Assembly: GCA_014872785.1 (NCBI GenBank)
Contig: WKFJ01000042.1
Location: forward strand, 1 to 64,000
DNA length: 64,000 nt
Reading direction: 5' to 3'
From: Alteromonadaceae bacterium
GTDB taxonomy: Bacteria; Pseudomonadota; Gammaproteobacteria; Enterobacterales; Alteromonadaceae
Part shown: positions 18,271 to 28,500 of the stretch, piece by piece
Layout of the letters: each line of letters opens with the position of its first letter
Position numbering within the stretch: position 1 is the first letter of the stretch
Made by a program: the position numbers and the translations under genes
Notes under the pieces: model-generated
The model's input: the letters and a program-made list of their open reading frames with translations, nothing else
What the model was told of the DNA's origin: nothing
Database searches by the model: none

Positions 18271-18976
18271 GCGTACACTCGTAATCGGTGCCAGTAGTGG
18301 CTTGGCTCGAGCCATAATTACTCAAACACTGCAAACGCCAGACAATCACGTCGTAGGTGTCAGTAGAGCACTCAATAGTATTGACCACCCAAGGTATCAA
18401 CACGTCATCTCTGATTACGATGCGGAACTGACAATTGAAAACGTTGGGAGCGACATTGAGGATTTTAAGTTCGACCAAGTTTTTTGTTGTGTCGGTACCT
18501 TGCACGATGACGTGGTATTTCCAGAAAAGAAAATTGAAGACCTCTCGCCAACGCAACTCAACCACTATTTTCAAGTTAATGTGGTCATCCCCTCCATGTG
18601 GCTTAAAAAGCTTCCGGTATTGTTGAATAAAAAGACGCACACTCACGCGGTCTTCTTCAGTGCACGTGTCGGCAGTATTAGCGATAACCGTCTGGGTGGC
18701 TGGTACAGCTACCGAGCGACCAAGAGCGCGTTGAACAGTCTGATAAAGTCGGCACAAATAGAATTAAAGCGACGTTTACCGAAAACAGCACTGGTACTTT
18801 ATCACCCAGGTACTGTCGACACACCGCTGTCCAAACCGTTTCAGAATAATGTCCCCAATGGAAAGCTATTCACTCCACAGTTCAGTGCGGAGCAATTATT
18901 GACGATGTTACCTACGCTTAGTGAAAACCAAGCTCCTCATTATATAGACTGGCAAGGAAAGACCATTCCCTGGTAA
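18254..18976 (+). CDS. Short-chain dehydrogenase/reductase
   Basis: A 240-residue SDR oxidoreductase. The N-terminal nucleotide-binding motif is GASSGLARAI (residues 11-20), a CCVGTLHDD segment replaces the usual NNAG, and the catalytic Tyr and Lys lie in SYRATKSALNSL, with a Ser upstream in the FSARVGSISDNR strand. It resembles the C-factor/CsgA-like SDR branch. I chose ATG 18254, preceded by AAAAGG; it overlaps the DCC gene by 17 bases. Substrate unknown. Cluster with msrA (divergent) and DCC suggests a redox theme, which is only suggestive. Confidence 0.85.
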   Translation: MTANYKRTLVIGASSGLARAIITQTLQTPDNHVVGVSRALNSIDHPRYQHVISDYDAELTIENVGSDIEDFKFDQVFCCVGTLHDDVVFPEKKIEDLSPTQLNHYFQVNVVIPSMWLKKLPVLLNKKTHTHAVFFSARVGSISDNRLGGWYSYRATKSALNSLIKSAQIELKRRLPKTALVLYHPGTVDTPLSKPFQNNVPNGKLFTPQFSAEQLLTMLPTLSENQAPHYIDWQGKTIPW

Positions 18977-19189
18977 TTTCGATTGAAGTTATCCCCCTTT
19001 GTCTTGATTTCCTGACGATTTTGAAGGTATAAGAGTGACCAATTTTTGGCGGCTATTTGCAGACTTTTGACGCTTAGCTTGATAGCATTGCTAATTAACA
19101 TATCGTTTACAACGCCTATGTCAGCTAAAATTCGCTGATTCATCGTTTGCGAAATAATAAAAATAAAGATTGGTACAAGGAAATTCTCT

Positions 19190-20611
19190 ATGAATGCACC
19201 TCGCGAAGAATTTGGTTCTCGACTGGGTTTTATATTGGCAGCTGCTGGTTCAGCAGTAGGTATTGGCAATATGGTAGGCTTCCCGGTTGCAGCTACTAAA
19301 AACGGTGGCGCAGCTTTCTTGCTTATTTACGCCATTTTCGTGTTCCTTATTTGTTTACCGGTGATGTTGGCCGAAATGGCTGTCGGGCGTAAAACCCGGA
19401 AAGACCCGTTGGGCGCATACAGTGAATTAACGTCAAATCAACCTGGTTGGCGCTTAGCCGGTTGGTTATCCATCATCACACCTTTTATGATCGCTGTTTT
19501 CTATATGGTCATAACCGTTTGGATATTTGGCTATCTATTCAATACAGCCATTGGCAACCTCGACATGCTTGCCAACCCTGATTATTTTGGCGGCTTTATC
19601 AATGAAACCAGTATTTTCATCTATATGGCGGCTGTATCGGCGATTGTATATTTAATTCTTCTTGGCGGTGTTAAACAAGGCATCGAAAAGGCCGCTAAGA
19701 TTCTAATGCCAACTTTGTTCATCATGCTGTTAGGTTTGGTTATCTTCGTCTTAACGCTCGACAATGCCTTTGCGGGCGTCGAATATTATTTAGTTCCAGA
19801 TTTTTCCAAAATTAACGCTAATGTTGTTAGTGCGGCAATGGGTCAGGCGTTCTTTTCACTCTCACTGGGCATGGGGATTATGATTACCTATGGTTCCTAC
19901 TTGAGTAGTCGCGACGGTATTCCAGGTTCGGCGAAACTGGTTGCTCTAACAGATACCGCAGTTGCGTTTATTGCGGGCCTCATGATTATACCCGCCGTAT
20001 TTTCGTTCAACCCCAATACCGATACGGCTGACCTGAGTGATTCTTCTTTGAGTATGATATTCAGCTTCTTGCCGCAAATATTCTTGGCACTACAAACTTC
20101 TATTGGTTATTTCGCAGCAAGTTTGGTTGCTGGCGTCTTCTTCTTACTGGTATTCTTCGCTGCCATTACTTCATTAGTATCTATTTTGGAAGTGCCTAAT
20201 GCCGCGATTATGGACGAGCGCAATGTATCCCGTAAGAAGTCACTCATCATGCTTGGTGCAGGAATGATAGTATTTGCAGTCATTTCAGCGACATCATTTG
20301 GGATGCTTAACTTCACGACTGAATTTGTGAATTATGCAGGGGCACCTAAATCTTTCTTTGATGTTATCTACGATGTCTTTTATGACACTATCCTACCGTT
20401 GAACGGTTTTCTGATTTGTATCTTCGTAATCTACCGTTGGAAAAAAGCGAACTTTAATAGTGCATTGGAAGAAGGGGAGGAATCTTACAGAAATAGTTTC
20501 TTCCAAAAATATGTAGATTTCTCTATGAGTACATTCATCCCTATTATCCTACTGTTGATTTTCATCAACACTGTGGCCATTAAATTCTTTGGTTACAGCT
20601 TTATAGGCTAA
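19190..20611 (+). CDS. Sodium-dependent transporter of the NSS (SNF) family
   Basis: A 473-residue LeuT-fold symporter that imports an amino acid or similar solute with Na+. The N-terminus shows the family signature GSRLGFILAAAGSAVGIGN, which forms TM1 and the Na+ site, followed by a variant FPVAATKNGGAAF in place of the common WRFPY form. About 12 hydrophobic segments follow. The length is typical of short bacterial NSS proteins. The gene is alone, with about 210 bases of upstream DNA, and its 3' end almost touches the convergent YeeZ-like gene. Substrate cannot be deduced. Confidence 0.92.
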   Translation: MNAPREEFGSRLGFILAAAGSAVGIGNMVGFPVAATKNGGAAFLLIYAIFVFLICLPVMLAEMAVGRKTRKDPLGAYSELTSNQPGWRLAGWLSIITPFMIAVFYMVITVWIFGYLFNTAIGNLDMLANPDYFGGFINETSIFIYMAAVSAIVYLILLGGVKQGIEKAAKILMPTLFIMLLGLVIFVLTLDNAFAGVEYYLVPDFSKINANVVSAAMGQAFFSLSLGMGIMITYGSYLSSRDGIPGSAKLVALTDTAVAFIAGLMIIPAVFSFNPNTDTADLSDSSLSMIFSFLPQIFLALQTSIGYFAASLVAGVFFLLVFFAAITSLVSILEVPNAAIMDERNVSRKKSLIMLGAGMIVFAVISATSFGMLNFTTEFVNYAGAPKSFFDVIYDVFYDTILPLNGFLICIFVIYRWKKANFNSALEEGEESYRNSFFQKYVDFSMSTFIPIILLLIFINTVAIKFFGYSFIG

Positions 20612-20617
20612 TCGCTT

Positions 20618-21436
20618 TTATTTATCTGCGCGCAGCATATCAAAGGAGCTAGGATACAAGAGTGTTAGCCCCAGTTGACTCAAGGTCTCGCTAGCGTTTA
20701 TCACCTTCCCAGTATTGGGTTTTAGACTAGGATCGAAAAAAGTTGGTGGCTCAAGTCCCAATTGTTCGCATGCCCAAACATAATATTCCATGCGAGTGGG
20801 GTGCTCTTGGGCACAAAGATGATAAAGCTGTCCCCACTGCTTCTGTTCCATTATTTTCTGAACAGCATTGATGACGTCTTCTAAATGTACCAAGTTCACC
20901 ACTTTGTAGGCTGCCGTTAATTCTTTCTTATTAGCCAGAGAAAACGCTGGATGTCGGTCTTCACCAACTAACCCGGCCAGTCGCAGAATAGTGGCTTGTT
21001 TAGGGTATTGGGTTTGTATGAAGTTTTCGATCGCACAATGTGCCTGCGCCGAATCGGTAATGGGCTCAACTTCACTCGCTTCATTTACTTCCTTTGTTGC
21101 TTCGCCGTAGACTGAAGTTGTACTAATAAATAACAGTCGTTTTTCTTGTGACGTTAAACACTGAGAGATGAGTTGCTGCATACTTGCTTGAAACTCAGCA
21201 ATATTTTGCTTCATACGACCCGGTGGAATATTAATAAAATAGACATCTGCATCTACTAATGCCTCTGTTAAAGAAGCTTGTCCCAACTCGTACACACAGG
21301 CTTCAATACCGCTTTGAACTAGAGCTTCACAGGCATCTTGCGTTCGTTTACTTGCAACTACATTAAGTTCAGTTGCTGCCAATCTTTCGGCTAGAGGTTT
21401 ACCCAACCAGCCTGCGCCAATTACTGCGACTTTCAT
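20618..21436 (-). CDS. NAD(P)-binding protein, YeeZ-like (extended SDR)
   Basis: A 272-residue Rossmann-fold protein resembling E. coli YeeZ and NAD-dependent epimerases. It has an N-terminal GAGWLGKPLAERL dinucleotide-binding loop, a STTSVYGE segment holding the Ser/Tyr positions of extended SDRs, and a ILRLAGLVGEDRHP segment. The canonical YxxxK Lys is not obvious, so it may be an atypical SDR without dehydrogenase activity. Substrate unknown. It is divergent from the small membrane protein at 21550. Confidence 0.8.
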   Translation of the reverse strand: MKVAVIGAGWLGKPLAERLAATELNVVASKRTQDACEALVQSGIEACVYELGQASLTEALVDADVYFINIPPGRMKQNIAEFQASMQQLISQCLTSQEKRLLFISTTSVYGEATKEVNEASEVEPITDSAQAHCAIENFIQTQYPKQATILRLAGLVGEDRHPAFSLANKKELTAAYKVVNLVHLEDVINAVQKIMEQKQWGQLYHLCAQEHPTRMEYYVWACEQLGLEPPTFFDPSLKPNTGKVINASETLSQLGLTLLYPSSFDMLRADK

Positions 21437-21549
21437 AATATTCCTATTAATACTCGTTTAGTTTCGCGATTTTTTTGATTTGGCTCACTGCCAATACCTA
21501 AATTTTAAGGCATAATTAAAATTATTGATAAACAAAAGAGATTAAAATC

Positions 21550-21738
21550 ATGGGTGAGTGGCAATCCGCATTTATTTTTGGCTTGGGTTTGTTGGCGTTT
21601 GTTATCGGCATCAGCAGCATCATAACTGGCTTTATTACTCCGGCGACTGATAACGTTATGCAAAAGCGCGTTGAGTATGGATTTTTTGGTGTTAGCGGCA
21701 TTGTAGTTAGCTTGGTATTTGTCTACATACTTGCTTAA
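21550..21738 (+). CDS. Small two-helix membrane protein, unknown
   Basis: A 62-residue protein with two clear hydrophobic helices (about residues 8-28 and 45-61) joined by a short polar loop containing KRVEYGFFG. An AAAGAG ribosome site lies about 10 bases before the ATG. No family is recognised. The clean helix-loop-helix pattern and its own upstream region argue that it is real. Confidence 0.6.
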   Translation: MGEWQSAFIFGLGLLAFVIGISSIITGFITPATDNVMQKRVEYGFFGVSGIVVSLVFVYILA

Positions 21739-21938
21739 AGGGTGATAGCAACACCAGACGCTCTGATCTATCCTGACGAAAAATAAGGTATTTGTGAAAA
21801 TTTTATCGCTAATACTTTAGGTGTATTTTTCATAAAAGTGCCTAATAAATCATACAACGGCTCTTTTGTTTTCACAGAATCTGGTTTAGGGTAATTGTCA
21901 TTACAAGAGTTGAGGTCTGCTAGGGAGTTGATCGCGCG

Positions 21939-22346
21939 ATGGCTACAGCTAAGGCTAAACGCCCCAATATTATCGTCATAGATGACGAGGAACTAACTCA
22001 AGAACTGATCCGTCACATGCTACGTGAACTTGAGATTGGCGAAATTGCCATTTTCAGTAGCTGTAGCAAAGCACTTAGCCGTATCAAAAAAGACGGAGAA
22101 CACTTCGACCTCATTATCAGTGATTGGGAAGTGCCAGGTCTTAATGGCTTAGACTTTCTAAAAGAATTCAGAAAAATTCAAAAAGAGACGCCATTTTTGA
22201 TGGTCACTGGTAATGCATCGAAGGAACTTGTAGTAAATGCTATGAAAGCAGGCGTCACTGCTTTTATCGCCAAACCTTTCACAGCAAATAGTCTCCTGCA
22301 GAAGGTAACCAAATTAACCGGCGCTAAAATGCTAGAGAAAAAATAG
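21939..22346 (+). CDS. Single-domain response regulator (CheY-like receiver)
   Basis: A 135-residue stand-alone receiver domain. The acidic pair Asp15-Asp16, the phosphorylation site Asp62 (IISDWEVPGLNG), the switch Thr90 (MVTGN) and Lys112 (IAKPF) are all present, so it should be phosphorylatable. There is no output domain, so it acts by protein contact. The N-terminus has a basic tail of 9 residues. No kinase is adjacent; the interrupted hybrid kinase at 31-34 kb is the only kinase in the window. Partner unknown. Confidence 0.9.
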   Translation: MATAKAKRPNIIVIDDEELTQELIRHMLRELEIGEIAIFSSCSKALSRIKKDGEHFDLIISDWEVPGLNGLDFLKEFRKIQKETPFLMVTGNASKELVVNAMKAGVTAFIAKPFTANSLLQKVTKLTGAKMLEKK

Positions 22347-22479
22347 CCGTCATAACGCTTTGTCATCATTAGCCTACGCTTGAGCTTGTATTAAATTGCT
22401 ATAAGTTACGCTGCAAAATTCTTGGCAGAAGTCGTAGTTGATATACACTAGTCTCATTCTTAGTAGCACAGTATCAATC

Positions 22480-23607
22480 ATGGACTTCGATAGTTTAATA
22501 GACCGAAAAGACACCTATTCTCTCAAATGGCAAAAATATGCAGGTAAGGACATCTTGCCTATGTGGGTTGCTGATACTGAATTTAAGTGCGCCCAGCCCA
22601 TCATAGACGCCATTAAATCTCGAAGCGACCACGGCATATTCGGTTATCACCTCCCCAGCAATTTTGCCCCTGCGAATCAGGCCGTACAGGGTTGGCTGAA
22701 ACGCCAACACGATTGGGACATCGATCCTGACTGGTTAGTGTGGACTCCAGGTGTGGTGCCCGCTTTTAATATGGCGTGTAAGGCCTACTGCGAACCGGGT
22801 GATAAAGTCATATTGCAGACCCCGAATTATCCCCCGCTATTAGCTGCACCGAAAATCAATGGCCTTGAACGAGTTGACGTTCCCACTCTCAGAATAGATG
22901 ATCGATGGACATTAGATTTTGATGCCTTTGAATTAGCCGCTAAAGATCCCAAATGTAAAATATTTATCGTGTGTAACCCAATGAATCCTGTTGGTTCTGT
23001 ATTTAGTCAGGAAGAGCTGGATAAGGTTGCGTCCATTTGTCGTGAAAACGATGTTTTATTAATCTCTGACGAAATACATTGTGACCTGGTTATGGATGAA
23101 GACGCCGTTCATTTGCCGGCAGGCAAGCAGTCAGCTTTAAAAGACCACTCAGTAACGCTAATGGCAGCCAGTAAAACCTTTAACATCGCCGGATTGGGGA
23201 CGTCATTTGCTATCATTCCAGATCCCCAGCTGCGCGCGAAGTTTAACAAAGCAGGCATGGGAATCATGCCTTGGGTCACCATTTTAGGATTAGTTGCTAC
23301 CCAAACCGCATTTACCGAATGTGATGAATGGTATGGATCGTTACTTACCTATTTAAGAGGTAACCGTCAGTATCTGTACGAGCAAATTAACAAACTTGAA
23401 GGCTACGAACTGCTGTTACCGCAAGCGACCTTCCTCGCTTGGATAGATGCTAGTGGACTAGGGGTAAAACTGCCGCAAACCTATTGTGAAGAAAAAGGTG
23501 TTGGCCCTTCACCCGGTGCCGATTTTGGCAATGACCAATTTATCCGTATTAATTATGGTTGTCCTCGCTACTACCTGGAAGAAACCATAAAAAGGCTATC
23601 GGTATAA
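22480..23607 (+). CDS. PLP-dependent C-S lyase, PatB/MalY type (cystathionine beta-lyase)
   Basis: A 375-residue fold-type I aminotransferase-like enzyme that cleaves C-S bonds of cystathionine or cysteine conjugates to a thiol, pyruvate and ammonia. It begins DFDSLIDRKDTYSLKW and has LPMWVADTEF, both diagnostic of PatB/MalY. The PLP Asp lies in LLISDEIHCDL and the Schiff-base Lys in MAASKTFNIAGLG. I chose ATG 22480 for the family start; the frame opens 14 codons earlier. E. coli MalY also represses maltose genes, but that moonlighting role cannot be assumed here. Confidence 0.9.
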   Translation: MDFDSLIDRKDTYSLKWQKYAGKDILPMWVADTEFKCAQPIIDAIKSRSDHGIFGYHLPSNFAPANQAVQGWLKRQHDWDIDPDWLVWTPGVVPAFNMACKAYCEPGDKVILQTPNYPPLLAAPKINGLERVDVPTLRIDDRWTLDFDAFELAAKDPKCKIFIVCNPMNPVGSVFSQEELDKVASICRENDVLLISDEIHCDLVMDEDAVHLPAGKQSALKDHSVTLMAASKTFNIAGLGTSFAIIPDPQLRAKFNKAGMGIMPWVTILGLVATQTAFTECDEWYGSLLTYLRGNRQYLYEQINKLEGYELLLPQATFLAWIDASGLGVKLPQTYCEEKGVGPSPGADFGNDQFIRINYGCPRYYLEETIKRLSV

Positions 23608-23619
23608 GTGAATAATCTG

Positions 23620-23643
23620 GCGAGCCGGCACCGGCCGGCTCGC
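23620..23643. terminator. GC-rich hairpin between convergent genes
   Basis: Perfect 9-base stem GCGAGCCGG / CCGGCTCGC with a CACCGG loop, between the convergent C-S lyase and ICMT-like genes. There is no T-tract on either side, so termination is plausible but unproven. Confidence 0.5.
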
Positions 23644-24125
23644 TATAACCAGCGTCTTACCTTTAGTAGGTAATCGGTGTACTGCTTACCAAACTTTTCT
23701 GTCAAAAATCGCTCTTCTGGCAGTATTTGAAAACGATTCATGTAGACCACAAAAAAGACGATCACGAACAGCCCTAATAGATTATTTAGCAACACCGAAT
23801 AAGCGAGCAAGGCCAAAGTAAAACTGAGGTACATAGGGTTTCTCGAGTAGGAAAACACGCCGCTAGTCACCAGTTTCGAAGCGGCTTCAGGATGTGTTGG
23901 ATCAACCGTTGTCTCAGCTTTTCTAAAGGCGAGTAACGCAAAGAAAACAGGAAGCATTGCTACTACAGCAAGTACTATCGAGATGATGTTTGATGTCGTT
24001 TCGGCCGCATATTCTACCTTTGCGAACAACGTCACAATATGCATGACAGCCCCAGCCAATAACATTAACAGCACAGGGGGTATTTTGAGTTCCAAAGCTT
24101 TCATAGCGAGTCTACTGAGTAACAA
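23643..24125 (-). CDS. Isoprenylcysteine methyltransferase-like membrane protein
   Basis: A 160-residue integral membrane protein of the ICMT/PEMT-like methyltransferase group. Four hydrophobic segments are followed by the family C-terminus: SGVFSYSRNPMYLSF (a RHPxY-like motif where SAM binds) and EERFLTEKFGKQYTDYLLKVRRWL. Bacterial members methylate unknown lipids or small molecules; no substrate is assigned. An alternative start at the second Met (24104) would shorten it by 7 residues. It ends at the base of the hairpin shared with the upstream convergent gene. Confidence 0.82.
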   Translation of the reverse strand: MLLSRLAMKALELKIPPVLLMLLAGAVMHIVTLFAKVEYAAETTSNIISIVLAVVAMLPVFFALLAFRKAETTVDPTHPEAASKLVTSGVFSYSRNPMYLSFTLALLAYSVLLNNLLGLFVIVFFVVYMNRFQILPEERFLTEKFGKQYTDYLLKVRRWL

Positions 24126-24183
24126 TAAGGCGAATTACCTTATCAAATATTAGTAGCTAAACAAGTGCAGCACTGGCAGACTA

Positions 24184-24861
24184 ATGACACTAAAACAATA
24201 CAAAAACGTAGAGAACAGCGTGTCATTTTCTAGTCTTTCTGATCTTCGTCAATTCTACTCAAACTCCGACGCCACTGACATTGTTCACCCACCAGCTTAC
24301 GTGCATGGTCTCATATTTTCTGTTTGTGCCAGCCCGGAAATCCCGATGCCAGAAAAGTGGTTTCCCTGGGTAGTTAAAAACCAAGGAGTGATCGATTCAA
24401 AGCAGATAGATCTTCTCAGTGACATACTGATGAAGATGCTGCAAGAACAGCTGTCGGCCATGCGTGACGAAAAAGTGCAGTTTCCCAGTGAATTTCAGTT
24501 TGCAGCCGATGCCGATGCCCATCAGCAATGGATGCGAGGTCTGGTATATGGTCATGGCTTAATGGAAAAGACCTGGAGCAATGCCTGGGAATTGATGATG
24601 CAAAAGGCACCAGAGCGTTCAAACGAGTTTCACAGTAATCTCACGCGTTGTTTACGCATGTTTACCACTTTTGCCGATCCTCAATTAGCGGTACAACAGG
24701 CAGAACAAAGAGGTGTTTCAGACTTTGCCCAAAAGCTGCCACAACTGGCAGAATCAATGTCGGTTATTCTATTAGATTATGTAAAGCTATCGGGAGAGTT
24801 GGTTGAGTTTATCCCCAACCAATTCGAGGTTTATCAAGACGAATTGCCGAAATTTAACTAG
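24184..24861 (+). CDS. UPF0149 (YecA/YgfB-like) family protein
   Basis: A 225-residue mostly helical protein. The family pattern is visible: an early HGLIFSVCASPEIPMPEKWFPWV segment (about residues 41-63) and a second WMRGLVYGHGLMEKTW segment (about residues 118-133), as in YecA/YgfB proteins. There is no SEC-C zinc tail, so it is closer to the YgfB-like form. Function is not established for this group. It stands alone between divergent ICMT-like and convergent folE. Confidence 0.75.
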   Translation: MTLKQYKNVENSVSFSSLSDLRQFYSNSDATDIVHPPAYVHGLIFSVCASPEIPMPEKWFPWVVKNQGVIDSKQIDLLSDILMKMLQEQLSAMRDEKVQFPSEFQFAADADAHQQWMRGLVYGHGLMEKTWSNAWELMMQKAPERSNEFHSNLTRCLRMFTTFADPQLAVQQAEQRGVSDFAQKLPQLAESMSVILLDYVKLSGELVEFIPNQFEVYQDELPKFN

Positions 24862-24878
24862 AGCCTGTTGATCTAGGT

Positions 24879-25433
24879 CTATTTGCTTATTAGTCGCAAA
24901 AACTCATCTCGGGTTGCTTGAGATTCGCGAAAGCTACCTAGCATAACCGACGTCATCATCGAAGAGTTTTGCTTTTGTACGCCACGCATCATCATGCACA
25001 TGTGTTTGGCTTCCATAATCACACCAACTCCCATGGCGCCTGTAACATCACGTACAGCCTCAGCAATCTGCTTGGTTAACCCTTCCTGTATTTGCAGACG
25101 ACGTGCAAAAACATCAACGATTCGAGCAAATTTAGAGAGTCCGAGCACTTTTCCTTGGGGAATGTACGCGATATTGCACGTTCCAATAAAAGGCAACATG
25201 TGGTGCTCACATAGAGAATAAAACTCTATCCCCTGTACCACTACCATCTCATCAGTATCTGCTTCAAAAATAGCGCCATTTACCACTTGTTCGACAGTTT
25301 TGTTATAGCCATCTGTTAAGAATTGCATAGCCTTGGCAGCACGTTGAGGCGTATCCACTAAACCATCCCGTGAGCTATCTTCGCCTAGTAATTTAATGAT
25401 CTCAGCATAGTGTTCAGAAAGCTTGTCTACCAT
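24879..25433 (-). CDS. folE: GTP cyclohydrolase I
   Basis: Converts GTP to 7,8-dihydroneopterin triphosphate, the first step of folate synthesis. The 184-residue protein has the zinc ligands Cys75, His78 (in [10 protein letters not shown]) and Cys146 (in KHMCMMMRG), and the [15 protein letters not shown] core. The length is that of short bacterial FolE proteins. It is monocistronic, with a short gap before the second RND operon. Confidence is high. Confidence 0.96.
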   Translation of the reverse strand: MVDKLSEHYAEIIKLLGEDSSRDGLVDTPQRAAKAMQFLTDGYNKTVEQVVNGAIFEADTDEMVVVQGIEFYSLCEHHMLPFIGTCNIAYIPQGKVLGLSKFARIVDVFARRLQIQEGLTKQIAEAVRDVTGAMGVGVIMEAKHMCMMMRGVQKQNSSMMTSVMLGSFRESQATRDEFLRLISK

Positions 25434-25533
25434 TGTGTTCTCGTTCTGTCGCGCCTTTGTACGCTTAGCTTAAAATAAGAGGGGCGGATTATAGCAAACC
25501 CGCCCCCTATTGACTAATTAGCGCCAATAAACG

Positions 25534-28500
25534 CTATTCCTCACCCTTTTTATAAGGGATGTCTTTTTCCAACTGTGTAATTTCATTAGCCAGTAACTCA
25601 GGCGAACCAGTGTTACGGGCAAGATAGTAATAAGCGGTTGGCACAATAAACAAAGTCATAAATGCAGAGACCGCCACACCAGCAAAAATCACCATCCCTA
25701 TAACCATGCGGCTCTCGGCACCTGGACCGACGGCTAACACCAATGGAATAGCACTAAATAGCGTTGTGAAACCCGTCATAACAATTGGTCTTAGTCTGCG
25801 TGTCGCTGCTTTTATCAAGGCAGATTCAAACTCTTGCCCCGAATCTCTTAGTTGATTAGCGAACTCCACAATCAAGATCCCGTTTTTCGCGGCTAATCCG
25901 ATCAGCATGACCAAGCCAATTTGGCTATAAATATTTAAGCTCAAATCAGAGAAATACAATCCGGCCATGCCACCAACTAAGGCCAATGGAACCGTTAGCA
26001 TAATCACCCAAGGATGGATAAAACTCTCAAACTGTGCGGCCAGCACGAGATAAGTAATCAACAATGCCAACAAGAATATGAACAAAATAGAACTACCTGA
26101 TTCTTGGTAAAGCTGCGATTGTCCTTTGTAATCAATACTCACACCTTCTGGCAGTTCTGAGCGCACAACTTCACGTAAAAACTCCAATGCCTCGCCCAAG
26201 GTATAACCCTCTGCTAAGTTGGCACTGATGGTAATGCTACGCATCCGGTTATAGCGATTTAAACGCGAAGAAGTTGCTTGCTCTGTAACAGTCACCAAAT
26301 TATCCAACGGGATCAGCTGTCCCGTGTTACCCGAGCGTACGTAGATATTGTCAATACTCTGAGGACTTCTGAAATCTTGCTCCCAACCTTCAAGGATGAC
26401 ATCGTATTCTTCACCACGATCAAGGAAAGTGGACACTCGACGCTGTCCTAACATGGTTTCTAGAGTGCGACCAATATCGCCAATTGATACACCCAAGTCC
26501 GCTGCCCTATCTCTATCAATATTAACCAGTAGTTGCGGCCAGGTTTCTTTGTAGTCTGAATCCAATCTAAGTAACTTGCCGTTTTCGGCGGCTTTTTGCA
26601 TCACAATATCGCGATAGCGAACAAGGTCTTCATAGGTGTCCCCTTGCAACACAAATTGCACGGGGCGCCCCAGCCCTCTGCCACCTAAGCCGCTTCGCAT
26701 TATGGCAAAGGCTCTGACATCTGGAATAGTGCCCAATTTGCCGCTGATTTCATCCATGATATCAAATGTAGTGCGTTCTCTTTCATCCCACGGCACTGTA
26801 CCAAATATGGCGATCCCAGCCCGACCACCCCAGCCGGGCGTACGCACTAACACGCGGTTGGATTCACCCGATTCAATATAGCTGAGCAATATTTCTTCGA
26901 TCTTACGCAAGTTAGCAGCATTACTTTCAAAGCTCGCGCCTTCGGCGGCTTGCATCAATATGAAGAAATTGCCTCTATCTTCTTTAGGTACCAATTCACT
27001 GGGTACTTTTTGACTAAGTCCATATATTGCGGCCAAGCTTCCCAACACTAAAAGCGCGGTCACAAGTGGCTGGTGCACTGTTTTATCTAGAGTTCTTTTG
27101 TAAGCGCCTTCAAGTTTCACAAATTGAGTATCAACCCAACGTCCAAAGCCAGAACTGCGCTCGCGTTTACGCAAAATTTTGGAGCCAAGCATGGGACTCA
27201 AGGTCAATGCAGTAAAGCTGGAAAACGCCACCGCGGCAGCTATCGCAAGGGCAAATTCAGTGAAAAGCCTACCGATATTACCTTCCAAAAACACCAGCGG
27301 CACAAATACAGATATCAATACAAGGGTAGTTGCAATAACGGCGAAACCAACTTCTCTAGCACCTCTATAGGCTGCAAGTATGGGGGGCTCTCCCATTTCA
27401 ATTCGACGATAAATGTTTTCCAACACAACAATGGCATCATCAACCACCAGCCCAATGGCTAATACCATCGCTAATAGTGTTAACAGGTTTATAGAAAAAC
27501 CCAGCGCCAACATAACGGTGAAAGCCGCTACCAATGAAATAGGCACCGTAATGGCAGGGATAAAAGTTGCGCGCAAACTACCCAAAAAAAAATAGATAAC
27601 CAACACCACCATCAACATGGCAATAGCCAACGTGTTGTAAACCTCTTCAATCGATTCGGCGATAAAAATAGAAGAGTCGTAGCTTGGCACAATAAATATG
27701 TTTTCAGGCAAGCCTTCTTGCAGACCTTCAATTGCCTCTTTCGCGGCACGCGCCACTTCGAGTGTGTTGGCCTTGGATTGTTTTACAATACCCAGACCAA
27801 TCATGTTCTTGCCGTTACCACGGAACTCAGTTTCGTCGTCATCGGCCGTAAGTTCTACTTTGGCTATTTCGCCAAGTTTTACCAAATAACCGTCAATCCC
27901 CTGTTTGACGGTTACATTCGCGAAATCGTCTTCGGTTAAAAAGGTACGTGCAACTCGCACTTCGAAATCACGGCTAATAGATTCGACTTCACCTGCTGGC
28001 AATTCCACATTTTCAGATCGAATCACGCGTTCCACGTCTGCCACTGTAATATCTCTGGCAGCCATCGCATTGCGATCCAACCAGACTTTCATAGCATATT
28101 GGCGACCACCCCCGAGCCGAACACGCGCAACACCGTCAACAGTGGACAACCTATCGACAATAAAACGTTCGGCGTAATCTGTTAACTCGAGGACGGATAA
28201 ATTGTCACTACGCAGGTTGTACCAAACGATTACATCTTCGTCCGAGTCCGACTTAAACACTTCTGGAGGATCTGCTTGGTCAGGTAAGTTATTTAGTACT
28301 CGGCTAGCCCGCTCTCTGACATCATTTGCTGCTGCGTCTATATCGCGAGACAACTCAAATTCGATACTAATGCTAGAGCGACCATTGCGGCTGGTGGAAT
28401 TTATATTCTTAATGCCCTCAATACCACTGATCCTATCTTCAATGATCTGGGTGATACGACTTTCAACAATACTGGCTGAGGCGCCAGGGTAAGTGGTATT

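Noticed and set aside
27124..27462. 112-codon antisense frame inside the second RND permease
   Set aside because: Its composition follows from the opposite-strand membrane protein; no independent support.
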